NCBI RefSeq assembly: GCF_001598695.1
Contig: NZ_BCZK01000009.1
Location: 62,001-126,000, forward strand
Length of the DNA stretch: 64,000 nucleotides
From: Klebsiella oxytoca NBRC 105695
GTDB lineage: Bacteria; Pseudomonadota; Gammaproteobacteria; Enterobacterales; Enterobacteriaceae
Direction of reading: 5' to 3'
Within the stretch, counting starts at the first letter, position 1. Each line of letters starts with the position of its first letter. Made by a program: the position numbers and the translations under genes. This document shows positions 16,981 through 25,304 of the stretch, in pieces. Below the pieces are notes generated by a model. It saw only the letters and a list, made by a program, of their open reading frames with translations. It was not told the origin of the DNA and did not search any database.

Positions 16981-17454
16981 ATGCAGGATATTAATTTTCG
17001 TCGTCATTACGTGCGACACCTTCCAAAGGAGGTCAGCCAACAGGACATTATCAGGACTCTCGCCAGTCCACTCATTAACGATGGTATGGTCGTGTCTGAT
17101 TTTGCCGATCACGTTATTGAGCGGGAAAAAAGTTTTCCAACAGGTCTGGCTGTTGAACCTGTGGGTGTCGCTATTCCCCATACCGATCACCAACATGTTC
17201 GTCAGAATGCGATCAGTATTGGGATATTAGCAGAATGCGTCAATTTCGAAGATATGGGCGGAGAGCCAGAACCTGTTCCAGTCAGGGTAGTATTCATGCT
17301 TGCATTAGGTGAAAGCAACAAGCAGCTCAATATCCTGGGCTGGATTATGGATGTCATCCAGGATGGGGATTTTATGCAGCAGTTGCTGGTCATGAATGAT
17401 GATGAAATTTATCAATCAATTTACATACGATTATCTGAAAGAGGTGAGTTATGA
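16981..17454 (+). CDS. PTS IIA component, galactitol/fructose type
   Basis: A 157-residue cytosolic EIIA of the PTS_EIIA_2 fold, similar in type to GatA. The phosphoryl-accepting His67 lies in VGVAIPHTDHQHV. It passes phosphate from HPr to IIB. A Shine-Dalgarno AGAGGG precedes ATG 16981. The IIB start overlaps its stop by four bases (ATGA), so both subunits are made in step. The transported sugar is not known; a galactitol-type family does not mean galactitol is the substrate, since no sugar-alcohol phosphate dehydrogenase is encoded nearby. Confidence 0.88.
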   Translation: MQDINFRRHYVRHLPKEVSQQDIIRTLASPLINDGMVVSDFADHVIEREKSFPTGLAVEPVGVAIPHTDHQHVRQNAISIGILAECVNFEDMGGEPEPVPVRVVFMLALGESNKQLNILGWIMDVIQDGDFMQQLLVMNDDEIYQSIYIRLSERGEL

Positions 17455-17738
17455 GTCAAATGATACTGTTTGTTTGTGCAACGGGTGTTGCTACTTCCAC
17501 AGCCGTGGCAGAAAAGGTAATGGAATATTGTAAAGAGAATGGGCTTGATGTTAATTACTCACAAACTAATGTCGCCTCACTCCCAAATAATACTGATGGT
17601 GCAGCTTTAGTGGTATCAACAACAAAAGTGCCTTATGAACTGGATATCCCGGTTGTTAGTGGTCTGCCAATTATTACCGGAATAGGTGAGGATAAAGTAC
17701 TGGAAAAAATAATTTCAATTCTTAAAGGCCAGGCCTGA
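17451..17738 (+). CDS. PTS IIB component, galactitol type
   Basis: A 95-residue EIIB of the lactose/cellobiose-like fold found with GatC permeases. The phosphorylated Cys9 is in ILFVCATGVATSTAVA, the P-loop signature of this family. It accepts phosphate from IIA His67 and gives it to the incoming sugar at IIC. It overlaps the IIA gene by four bases. A 77-bp gap with a small hairpin near 17770-17792 separates it from the IIC gene. Confidence 0.88.
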   Translation: MSQMILFVCATGVATSTAVAEKVMEYCKENGLDVNYSQTNVASLPNNTDGAALVVSTTKVPYELDIPVVSGLPIITGIGEDKVLEKIISILKGQA

Positions 17739-17815
17739 TTTCATAAATATAAAACAAGATAAATTATCCAGGCGCTAACGCGAGGTCTGGTTACATCTGA
17801 ATCAAGAGGTCGGAT

Positions 17816-19174
17816 ATGAATGATATAGCACACACCCTCTATACCGTTGTGCAATATGTCCTGGGGTTTGGCCCTACGGTTTTATTACCGCTGGTGCTGT
17901 TCTTCCTGGCATTGTTCTTTAAGGTAAAACCAGCAAAAGCACTTCGTTCATCGTTAATTGTCGGGATTGGTTTTGTCGGGATTTATGCCATCTTTGACAT
18001 TCTCACCAGCAATGTGGGTCCGGCTGCGCAGGCAATGGTTGAGCGTACCGGTATCAGTCTTCCAGTGGTCGATTTAGGCTGGCCACCGCTGGCTGCGATT
18101 ACATGGGGTTCGCCGATCGCTCCCTTTGTTATCCCGCTGACTATGCTCATTAACGTCGCCATGTTGGCTCTGAACAAGACACGCACTGTCGATGTTGACA
18201 TGTGGAACTACTGGCACTTTGCTCTTGCCGGAACGCTGGTTTACTACAGCACGGGGAGTTTTGTGTTAGGGCTCTCTGCCGCTGCTATTGCTGCGATAGT
18301 CGTGCTCAAAGTTGCGGACTGGTCAGCGCCATTAGTCGCTAAGTACTTTGGTCTGGAAGGCATTTCGCTTCCCACTCTGTCATCTGTCGTCTTCTTCCCG
18401 ATTGGGCTATTGTTTGACAAAATTATCGACAAAATCCCTGGTCTTAACCGTATTCATATCGATCCGGAAAGTGTGCAGAAAAGGCTCGGAATCTTTGGTG
18501 AACCGATGATGGTGGGGACAATTCTGGGTATCTTGCTGGGTATTATTGCCGGTTACGATTTTAAACATATCCTGCTGCTGGGTATCAGCATTGGTGGCGT
18601 TATGTTTATTCTCCCGCGCATGGTCCGTATCTTGATGGAAGGTTTATTACCGCTGTCAGAGGCTATCAAGAAATATCTGAATGCAAAATACCCCGGTCGC
18701 GATGATCTCTTTATCGGTCTGGATATCGCAGTAGCAGTCGGTAATCCAGCTATTATCTCCACGGCCCTGATCCTGACCCCCATCTCTGTCTTTATTGCAT
18801 TTCTCCTTCCCGGCAATAAAGTCTTGCCGCTTGGCGATCTGGCAAATCTGGCTGTCATGGCTTCAATGATTGTCCTGGCTTGTCGAGGTAATATTTTCCG
18901 GGCAGTGATTACCGCGATTCCGGTGATCATCGCCGACCTGTGGATTGCGACTAAAATTGCGCCATTTATTACCGGTATGGCTAAAGACGTTAATTTCAAA
19001 ATGGCCGAAGGGTCAAGTGGTCAGGTATCAAGCTTCCTGGATGGTGGCAACCCTTTCCGTTACTGGCTGCTTGAGATATTTAACGGAAATATGATTGCTA
19101 TTGGGCTGGTCCCGGTAATTGCTCTGATTATTTACGCTATCTTTCGTCTGACAAAAGGAACTGTCTATGCCTGA
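17816..19174 (+). CDS. PTS IIC permease, galactitol (GatC) family
   Basis: A 452-residue inner membrane permease with ten or more hydrophobic segments; the N-terminus VVQYVLGFGPTVLLPLVLFFLALFFKVKP and the central AITWGSPIAPFVIPLTMLINVAML are typical of GatC (EIIC_GAT) proteins, including the region that forms the sugar site. Ribosome site AAGAGGTC precedes the ATG. Its 3' end overlaps the kinase gene by eight bases. It brings in the sugar and releases it as a phosphate ester inside the cell. Confidence 0.88.
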   Translation: MNDIAHTLYTVVQYVLGFGPTVLLPLVLFFLALFFKVKPAKALRSSLIVGIGFVGIYAIFDILTSNVGPAAQAMVERTGISLPVVDLGWPPLAAITWGSPIAPFVIPLTMLINVAMLALNKTRTVDVDMWNYWHFALAGTLVYYSTGSFVLGLSAAAIAAIVVLKVADWSAPLVAKYFGLEGISLPTLSSVVFFPIGLLFDKIIDKIPGLNRIHIDPESVQKRLGIFGEPMMVGTILGILLGIIAGYDFKHILLLGISIGGVMFILPRMVRILMEGLLPLSEAIKKYLNAKYPGRDDLFIGLDIAVAVGNPAIISTALILTPISVFIAFLLPGNKVLPLGDLANLAVMASMIVLACRGNIFRAVITAIPVIIADLWIATKIAPFITGMAKDVNFKMAEGSSGQVSSFLDGGNPFRYWLLEIFNGNMIAIGLVPVIALIIYAIFRLTKGTVYA

Positions 19175-20675
19175 TTACCGCGCCGCGCTTGTCATCGATA
19201 TTGGCACAACTAACTGCAAAGTCAGCTGTTATTCCTGTCATGACGCGTCAGTTTTGGATGTCCGCAAATTTCCTACACCTACCAGGGCGTCGGAGAAAGG
19301 CGGGGTAGATTTCGATATCGAAGCGCTGTGGCAGGCCCTGCGGCAGGTAATGGCTGAACTGGTAGCTTCTGCACCTTTACCGGTGAAAGATATCAGTATT
19401 GCGAGTTTCGGTGAGTCTGGTGTTTTCGTTGATGAGCACGGTGACATTCTTACCCCGATGCTGGCCTGGTACGATCGTCGTGGTGAATCTTATCTGTCTT
19501 CGTTAAGCAAATCAGAGGCTGAAGAGCTGTACGCTATTACAGGACTTCCGCCTCACAGCAATTATTCAGCCTTCAAAATGAAATGGTTGCTTGATAACTA
19601 CTCATTACATGAACGAAGAGATATTTGCTGGTTACATGCACCTGAAGTACTGCTGTGGAGAATGACGGGTGAGAAAAAGACGGAAGTCTCAATGGCCAGC
19701 AGAACGTTGTGCCTGGATGTCAGCCGACAGACCTGGTCTCGTAAAGCTGCCGGGATCCTCGGTATACCATTTGATGCGCTGGCACCATTGATAAAGCCGG
19801 GTGAAGTCGCGGGTTGGATGACCGCCACGCTCAGACAAGAGCTTGGATTCTTTCATGAAGTCAAAATCACGATTGCGGGACACGATCATATGGTCGGAGC
19901 CCGGGCATTACAGATGCAACCCGGTGAGGTGTTGAATTCTACCGGGACGACAGAGGGTATTTTGCTGCTGGATACTCAGCCAACACTCAGTGACCAGTCA
20001 CGGAGGGATAAGCTGGCAAACGGCTGTTATTCCGATGCTGAATTTTTCACGCTTTTTGCATCACTTCCTGTTGGCGGTTATGCGCTTGAATGGGTGAGAA
20101 AAACGTTTCGTTTGACGGATGAGGAAATTCAAACAGGCCTGGAAAAAGCACGCGAGCGCTATGTCCAGCCTTCCTGGTCTGCCGAAGACATTCCCGTGTT
20201 CATTCCTCATTTGCGGGGGTCTGGTTCGCCAAATAAAAATCGGCACACGCGCGGTCTGATTTTTGGTCTGACGGATTCACTTTCGCCAGCGACTCTGCTT
20301 GAGAGTGTCTTTATCGGTCTGACGATGGAGTTTTCTCTCTGTTATGAGTGCTTTAACATCCAGGCTGGCAGGAGTGTAAAAGTAATAGGCCCTGCGGTGA
20401 GAAACCCGTACTGGCTCCAGTTGAAGGCTGACATCCTTCAATGCCCCATTGAGGCCATTGCTTTTGATGAAGCCGTATCCGTTGGGGCATTATTGATAGC
20501 CTGCCCGGAGATTGCCCCTCCCTCTGTTCCTGTGGCCGGGCGTTATATTCCTGACGTAATACGGTCGGAGAAGTTGCAAAAATATCAGCAGCAATGGCTA
20601 GCCTTTTACCGATTTAAATTAATGCAGGAAGGAGTATTTATTGGTGAGGAGGATAATAGCTCAGTAGTTCGATAA
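19167..20675 (+). CDS. FGGY-family carbohydrate kinase
   Basis: A 502-residue two-domain sugar kinase of the xylulokinase/gluconokinase class. The phosphate loop is VIDIGTTNCKV at the N-terminus; FGESGVFVDEHGDILTPMLAWYDRRG lines the sugar site; AGHDHMVGARALQ holds the probable catalytic Asp; NSTGTTEGILLL and AVRNPYWLQLKADILQ are ATP-domain motifs. It overlaps the IIC gene. Since the PTS already delivers a sugar phosphate, this kinase presumably adds a second phosphate so that the next enzyme, an aldolase, can cleave a bisphosphate. PfkB-type kinases usually fill this step, so an FGGY enzyme here is unusual. Confidence 0.87.
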   Translation: MPDYRAALVIDIGTTNCKVSCYSCHDASVLDVRKFPTPTRASEKGGVDFDIEALWQALRQVMAELVASAPLPVKDISIASFGESGVFVDEHGDILTPMLAWYDRRGESYLSSLSKSEAEELYAITGLPPHSNYSAFKMKWLLDNYSLHERRDICWLHAPEVLLWRMTGEKKTEVSMASRTLCLDVSRQTWSRKAAGILGIPFDALAPLIKPGEVAGWMTATLRQELGFFHEVKITIAGHDHMVGARALQMQPGEVLNSTGTTEGILLLDTQPTLSDQSRRDKLANGCYSDAEFFTLFASLPVGGYALEWVRKTFRLTDEEIQTGLEKARERYVQPSWSAEDIPVFIPHLRGSGSPNKNRHTRGLIFGLTDSLSPATLLESVFIGLTMEFSLCYECFNIQAGRSVKVIGPAVRNPYWLQLKADILQCPIEAIAFDEAVSVGALLIACPEIAPPSVPVAGRYIPDVIRSEKLQKYQQQWLAFYRFKLMQEGVFIGEEDNSSVVR

Positions 20676-20712
20676 TTTCTTTACACTTTCAATATAGATA
20701 TCTGGAGTTAAT

Positions 20713-21573
20713 ATGCCTTTAGTTAATGGTAGGATCCTGCTCAATTGCATTCAGGAAAAGCAGGTGCTGGCTGGTGCATTTAATACAACAAACCTGGAGA
20801 CGACAATTTCTATTCTTAATGCAATAGAACGCTCGGGGTTACCTAATTTTATTCAGATTGCGCCAACTAATGCGCAGCTTTCTGGTTACGATTACATTTA
20901 CGAAATTGTAAAACGGTATGCTGACAAAATGGATGTCCCGGTGAGCCTGCATCTGGACCATGGTAAAACCCTGGCAGATGTTAAGCAGGCGGTAAGAGCC
21001 GGGTTTACCTCAGTAATGATTGATGGCGCGGCTTTACCGTTTGAAGAAAATATTGCTTTTACAAGAGAGGCGGTTGATTTCTGTAAATCATTTGGCGTAC
21101 CCGTTGAAGCGGAACTTGGCGCTATTTTGGGTAAAGAAGACGATCACGTTAGCGAGGCTGACTGCAAAACCGAACCCGAGAAAGTCCAGCGCTTCGTTGA
21201 AGAAACAGGGTGTGACATGCTGGCAGTGTCAATCGGCAATGTCCACGGACTGGACGATATCCCACGCATCGATATCCCGCTACTGCAACGCATTGCTTCC
21301 GTTTGCCCGGTCCCCCTGGTTATCCACGGTGGCTCTGGTATTGATGAAGAGATTCTTCGCAGCTTTGTTAATTATAAAGTGGCAAAGGTTAATATTGCGA
21401 GTGATTTGCGCAAAGCCTTTATTACTACAGTCGGAAAAGCCTGGGTGAACAATAATAACGAGGCTAATCTTGCTCGCGTAATGGCAAATGCAAAACAGGC
21501 GGTTGAAGATGATGTGTATTCTAAAATTCAGATGATGAATAAACTTCATCCTGCATTTCGCAAAGCGTGTTAA
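20713..21573 (+). CDS. Class II ketose-bisphosphate aldolase
   Basis: A 286-residue zinc-dependent aldolase related to GatY/KbaY/FbaA. Visible active-site motifs are SLHLDHGKT with the Asp and zinc His, EAELGAILGKEDD, VSIGNVHGLDD with a second zinc His, VIHGGSGI with the third, and KVNIASDLRKAF for phosphate binding. The stretch after VHG (LDDIPRIDIPLL) differs from the usual loop of tagatose or fructose bisphosphate aldolases, hinting at another substrate. The product should be dihydroxyacetone phosphate plus an aldehyde phosphate. It lies in the operon between the kinase and HPr. Confidence 0.87.
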   Translation: MPLVNGRILLNCIQEKQVLAGAFNTTNLETTISILNAIERSGLPNFIQIAPTNAQLSGYDYIYEIVKRYADKMDVPVSLHLDHGKTLADVKQAVRAGFTSVMIDGAALPFEENIAFTREAVDFCKSFGVPVEAELGAILGKEDDHVSEADCKTEPEKVQRFVEETGCDMLAVSIGNVHGLDDIPRIDIPLLQRIASVCPVPLVIHGGSGIDEEILRSFVNYKVAKVNIASDLRKAFITTVGKAWVNNNNEANLARVMANAKQAVEDDVYSKIQMMNKLHPAFRKAC

Positions 21574-21582
21574 GGATCGGAC

Positions 21583-21852
21583 ATGATTAGACAAAAAGTA
21601 CGCGTCATGAACAGTACCGGATTACATGCCCGACCCGCCGCAAGCCTGGCCCGGATCGTCAAAAAGTACCAGTCTTCATTGATACTGGTTAATAATGACA
21701 AAGAAATCCCCATTAAAGGAATGATGAGCATTCTGGGTGCCGGTGTAAAAGGAAATACGATGATTGACCTCATTTGTGATGGACAGGATGAACTGGCCTT
21801 TATGGATGAATTAAAATCTGCCTTTGCTGCTGGTTTTGGTGAGTCCGAATAG
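21583..21852 (+). CDS. Dedicated HPr-family phosphocarrier
   Basis: An 89-residue HPr paralogue. The phosphorylated His15 is in NSTGLHARPAASLARIV and a regulatory-type Ser follows in IKGMMSILGAGVKGNT. It would carry phosphate from Enzyme I to the IIA of this operon in place of or alongside general HPr. It starts nine bases after the aldolase stop and is the last gene before a hairpin terminator. Private HPr genes occur in some PTS operons, such as those for fructose, but are uncommon with galactitol-type permeases. Confidence 0.88.
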   Translation: MIRQKVRVMNSTGLHARPAASLARIVKKYQSSLILVNNDKEIPIKGMMSILGAGVKGNTMIDLICDGQDELAFMDELKSAFAAGFGESE

Positions 21853-21864
21853 TGTCATTCCCTT

Positions 21865-21914
21865 AAGAGGCGCGTGAAGTTGTGACGACTTGATGCGCCT
21901 CTTATGATCTTTTG
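21865..21914 (+). terminator. Terminator of the PTS islet operon
   Basis: AAGAGGCGC (21865-21873) pairs with GCGCCTCTT (21895-21903), with an inner AAGT/ACTT pairing; the stem is followed by ATGATCTTTT. It lies 12 bp after the HPr stop codon. Confidence 0.75.
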
Positions 21915-22146
21915 AATCACAATCACTTAACTTATTGAATGCAGGCTTTTTTCATTAATAGAATCGACCTTCTTACTCTCTTAATGTCTCTCCACAGCGT
22001 TTAGCTTTCAGAGTATAAACTTCGGCTTCTGGCACCAGGCCGCCCACCAGCATCCATGAACTCCCGCGTTATGGTTGTGCGGGTAAAATGTATTCTTAAT
22101 GTGCTGTACTATATGTTCGGGAAAAGGGCAAAGAGGATGCAATAAG

Positions 22147-22572
22147 ATGCTGGCTTATATCACTATAGGTACAAATAACTTTCAGCGCGCCGTGGACTTT
22201 TATGACGCTATTTTTAAGGTTCTTGGCTACTCGCGATTGCCTGCCTGGACAGAAAGCTGGGCAATGTGGGGAGATGAAAATAATCCGGATGAGGTATTCA
22301 ACTTCTGCATCTGTCCTCCTTTTGACCGCCATCCCGCAACGGCGGGAAACGGGACAATGTTCGCATTTCATGCAGATAATGCTGACATTGTCAGACGATT
22401 CCATGCAGCAGGTCTCCTTGCGGGAGGGGAGAGTGAAGGCGAGCCAGGTACACGTCCCGCATACGGACCCGACTTTTATGTTGCTTATCTGCGCGATCCT
22501 GACGGGCATAAGCTGGCATGCGTTTATCAGCGCTATTCTCCTGAAGCCGATAAGTTCGTAAATGAACCTTAG
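22147..22572 (+). CDS. VOC (glyoxalase-like) superfamily protein
   Basis: A 141-residue single VOC domain. It opens MLAYITIGTNNFQRAVDFYDAIF, with the beta-alpha signature of the fold, and ends with DFYVAYLRDPDGHKLACVYQ, the canonical second motif. A His in the FAFHADN segment and a Glu in the final strands could bind metal, but the full ligand set cannot be assigned. ATG 22147 is preferred over an upstream frame on family length. It stands alone between the PTS islet terminator and the converging tynA. Function unknown; many relatives are dioxygenase-like or resistance proteins. Confidence 0.8.
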   Translation: MLAYITIGTNNFQRAVDFYDAIFKVLGYSRLPAWTESWAMWGDENNPDEVFNFCICPPFDRHPATAGNGTMFAFHADNADIVRRFHAAGLLAGGESEGEPGTRPAYGPDFYVAYLRDPDGHKLACVYQRYSPEADKFVNEP

Positions 22573-22802
22573 GGACTTCACTTAACCCATTTAACGGTTT
22601 GAGCATTGATAAAGCCTGGCGATGAAATGCGGCGTTTGCGGCGAACTCGCTCAATATCGTTTACGGCTGCTACCGTTCGCCCCGGCCCTTAGCCGCCCGG
22701 GCTAATTCACTCCCGCATTAAAGCTGCCGGGCTGATTATGGTGCCGTCCCTTAATGAGCTCAGGAGAGCGGAGCGGCAGGGCATTCTTCTGAATAAGCTG
22801 AG

Positions 22803-22839
22803 AACGGCGATAGCCCCAGACCCTGGTTTTATCGCCGTT
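22803..22839. terminator. Hairpin between the VOC gene and tynA
   Basis: AACGGCGATA (22803-22812) pairs with TATCGCCGTT (22830-22839), and CCAG-ACC-CTGG lies in the loop. There is no strong T run on either strand, so termination efficiency is uncertain. It lies 16 bp from the tynA stop. Confidence 0.5.
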
Positions 22840-22855
22840 TAGCGTCTAAGCCACC

Positions 22856-25114
22856 TTACTCCTTCTTCTCGCCAAGCGTCGGCGTCTCGTCAAAGAAGTT
22901 CCACGGTTTCAGCAGCGCATGCGCCCACTCGGTCGGCATAATCGGCCACTCCTCAGCGCGGGCAACGTGGGTGGTACCGGTGGTGATCCACACGACATCA
23001 TCGTGGTTGTCCAGGGATTCATCATCTTTCGCGTACTGGCCGAGGCCGGTGTCATGAATTGAACGGTTAGGGTACTTACCTTCCGGGAAGCGTTCGGTCG
23101 GATGATAGCGGGTGACCCACAGCTGTTTATCCATAAAGCTCAGGCGATGGTAAATCCACTCATCAGGGGCAAATTTTGCCCCGGTAGCGACCGGATGCGT
23201 GCCGCCCGCGTAAGGGATAATCTGATACGACACCGGATTACCCATCCGGTTTTCCCTGGTGGTATTGCTTAGCAGACGGATGGTGCCCGGGTCAAATTTC
23301 TGCGCCGCTTTCTGCTCGCTATCAATCGTGTACTGATTGATCTGCATGGTGCTGCTGCGCGGGCCGCCGGCGGTATTCGGCTTCACTTCCGGGTCCATGG
23401 CCACCAGCGTGTTGTTCTCTCCGTCAACGTCAAGATCGAGGCGGAAGTTATAAATATGCTGGTGGGTGGTGCCGACAATATTATGGTCAATCAGCGTGCC
23501 GTAGCGGGTGTCCTCTTTGGCGCTCGGGTCATGCATGGTCTTCGCTTTCACGCCTTTAACCGCTTCGATGCCGGTGGCTCCGGCGTCAATGCCGATTGTG
23601 CCGTTTTCGTGGAATACCCAGTCAAAGATATAGTCGTAGTTGCCGACGGTACTGATCCAGCGCACCACCAGTTCGCGGCGCTCGGTACTGACGTTCGGTT
23701 TGCCCATCTCCTGATGTTTATACTCCGGCCCGGCGTAGCGTTCGAAAATAGCGATCGCGCGCGGAATGGTAGTGGGTGTGCCGGTATAGTCGGCGATGGT
23801 TTCATCCAGCAGGACCGCGTTGGACGGCGCGTCTTTACCGCGGACGATAGGTGAGGTCAGGGTGCCCATGCCGTAGTCGCCGGAATCGAGATAGGCCTTA
23901 AAGTACCAGCCCACGTCCGGGTCGCCGTAGGGCACGATCATTCCACCGAGCGACCCTTCATACATCACCTGACGTTTCTTGCCGTTATCGTTATATGTCA
24001 CGGTGGAGAGAATCGGCCCAACGCGGGAGTTCATGCGCAGGTGGAAATCCCAGTTTTGCCAGTGGATCACATCGCCGGTAATGGTGTAGTTTTTGCCTTC
24101 CGGCTCGATGATATCGAGGGGTTTAACCTTCGGTGCCACGCGGTCGCGCCCGTCATAGGGGCGGGCTGCCATCGGTACCGGGATCGTCGGACCTTCTTCA
24201 ATTTTAATAATCTTCTTCTGTTCGAGGTCGACTACCGCGACCAGATTTTCAATCGGATGCGCCCAGTAGTTACCGTCGCCAACGTCAAGATAGCTCACCA
24301 CTTTCAGCAGCCGCGCATCCTGTTTGAGGCCATCTTTGCCGTCGAAATAGCCGACGGTTAACGGCGTGGTGACCACCTTGCTTGGGTCATCGATGCCGCG
24401 TTTTTTCAACACTTCGGCAAATTCGCTGCTGGCATTGATGATGTTCTGCACGCTGGCGAAATCGTCCAGCAGTACCATGCCGTGGGCCTCTTTAATCGGC
24501 GTCCATGAGAGGACCTTCTTATTCCGGAGATCGACTACGGCTTCAATGACGTGCTTGCCATCGAGCATAATCACGTCGGCAGCGCGAGGGACATCGACCG
24601 GTGTGCCCTGAAGAGCAAAGGCCCAGACGGCGGCTTTATCGGGCTCGCGCAGGGAGACTTCGCTAAAGCGAGTGTTAGGTTTGAAATCCGCAGCGGCTTT
24701 AACGATAGTGACCGCTGCGCTGATTTCCGCCGCTGACAGCGAATTCAGCGGATGCGGGCTTTTTTCCACCTGAAAGGTCTGATCGAGACCGGACTGGAAG
24801 ACATCGTTGATGAAGGCGTCAGAAACCCACGCTTTACCCTCTTTGATCACCACCGGCACCTGCAAATCGAGGGTTTTGCCATTGACGATGGCCGTTTTCG
24901 CCCCCGGTTTAACCTTCACGTAAGCGCCGTCTTTGATCAGGGTATACATCTGCGCGTAGTCATCCCACTGAACGTCTGCGCCGAAATCCTGCAGGGTTTT
25001 ATCCATCGGGACCATATGCGCTTCGCCGCCGTGGGCGAACGCCGGGCCTTGCCAGGCGCAAAACAGGGCGACAGCCAGCGCCAGAGCCGTCTTGCGGGGG
25101 GAAAGAATCGCCAT
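22856..25114 (-). CDS. tynA: TynA, periplasmic copper amine oxidase
   Basis: A 752-residue primary amine oxidase. A signal peptide ends at GPAFA before HGGEAHMV. The N-terminal D1 domain is present as in E. coli TynA, then the large catalytic domain. The topaquinone precursor Tyr is in VGNYDYIFDW, and the copper ligands include the HQH motif in GTTHQHIYNF and a third His near PTEWAHALLKPWNFFD. It deaminates phenylethylamine, tyramine and similar amines to aldehydes, with release of H2O2 and ammonia. The E. coli neighbour feaB lies about 19 kb away here, but a FeaR-type motif pair still precedes tynA. Confidence 0.95.
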   Translation of the reverse strand: MAILSPRKTALALAVALFCAWQGPAFAHGGEAHMVPMDKTLQDFGADVQWDDYAQMYTLIKDGAYVKVKPGAKTAIVNGKTLDLQVPVVIKEGKAWVSDAFINDVFQSGLDQTFQVEKSPHPLNSLSAAEISAAVTIVKAAADFKPNTRFSEVSLREPDKAAVWAFALQGTPVDVPRAADVIMLDGKHVIEAVVDLRNKKVLSWTPIKEAHGMVLLDDFASVQNIINASSEFAEVLKKRGIDDPSKVVTTPLTVGYFDGKDGLKQDARLLKVVSYLDVGDGNYWAHPIENLVAVVDLEQKKIIKIEEGPTIPVPMAARPYDGRDRVAPKVKPLDIIEPEGKNYTITGDVIHWQNWDFHLRMNSRVGPILSTVTYNDNGKKRQVMYEGSLGGMIVPYGDPDVGWYFKAYLDSGDYGMGTLTSPIVRGKDAPSNAVLLDETIADYTGTPTTIPRAIAIFERYAGPEYKHQEMGKPNVSTERRELVVRWISTVGNYDYIFDWVFHENGTIGIDAGATGIEAVKGVKAKTMHDPSAKEDTRYGTLIDHNIVGTTHQHIYNFRLDLDVDGENNTLVAMDPEVKPNTAGGPRSSTMQINQYTIDSEQKAAQKFDPGTIRLLSNTTRENRMGNPVSYQIIPYAGGTHPVATGAKFAPDEWIYHRLSFMDKQLWVTRYHPTERFPEGKYPNRSIHDTGLGQYAKDDESLDNHDDVVWITTGTTHVARAEEWPIMPTEWAHALLKPWNFFDETPTLGEKKE

Positions 25115-25203
25115 TGTGACCTCACCTTATTGTTGTGTTGTGCAGTGCCGCTGCGAATGTCGGCTTGTCTATCGTTAAGCTAACAGCGGTCAGCGCCGGG
25201 GCG

Positions 25204-25241
25204 TTTGCCTGCTTTTGCCAGGTTGTTTGTCAGTTTTGCCA
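25204..25241 (-). promoter_or_regulatory. Paired FeaR-type operator upstream of tynA
   Basis: Read on the minus strand, TGGCA at 25241-25237 is followed after 8 bases by AAA (25228-25226), an exact TGNCA-N8-AAA match. A second TGGCA at 25220-25216 is followed by CAA, with AAA one base further on. The two are 21 bp apart, and TTTTGCCAG is repeated exactly at 25213 and 25234 on the plus strand. Spacing and motif match the pair in front of feaB. The proximal site ends about 90 bp from the tynA start. Confidence 0.7.
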
Positions 25242-25245
25242 GTTA

Positions 25246-25269
25246 TAAAAAATGCCTCCGCAGAGGCAT
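25246..25269 (-). terminator. Intrinsic terminator of paaZ
   Basis: On the minus strand ATGCCTC-TGCG-GAGGCAT forms a perfect 7-bp stem followed by TTTTTTAT. It lies 36 bp past the paaZ stop and directly before the tynA FeaR-type sites, separating the two units. Confidence 0.85.
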
Positions 25270-25304
25270 GAAGATGGCGATAAAGATGGGAGAATTTCTA
25301 ATAT

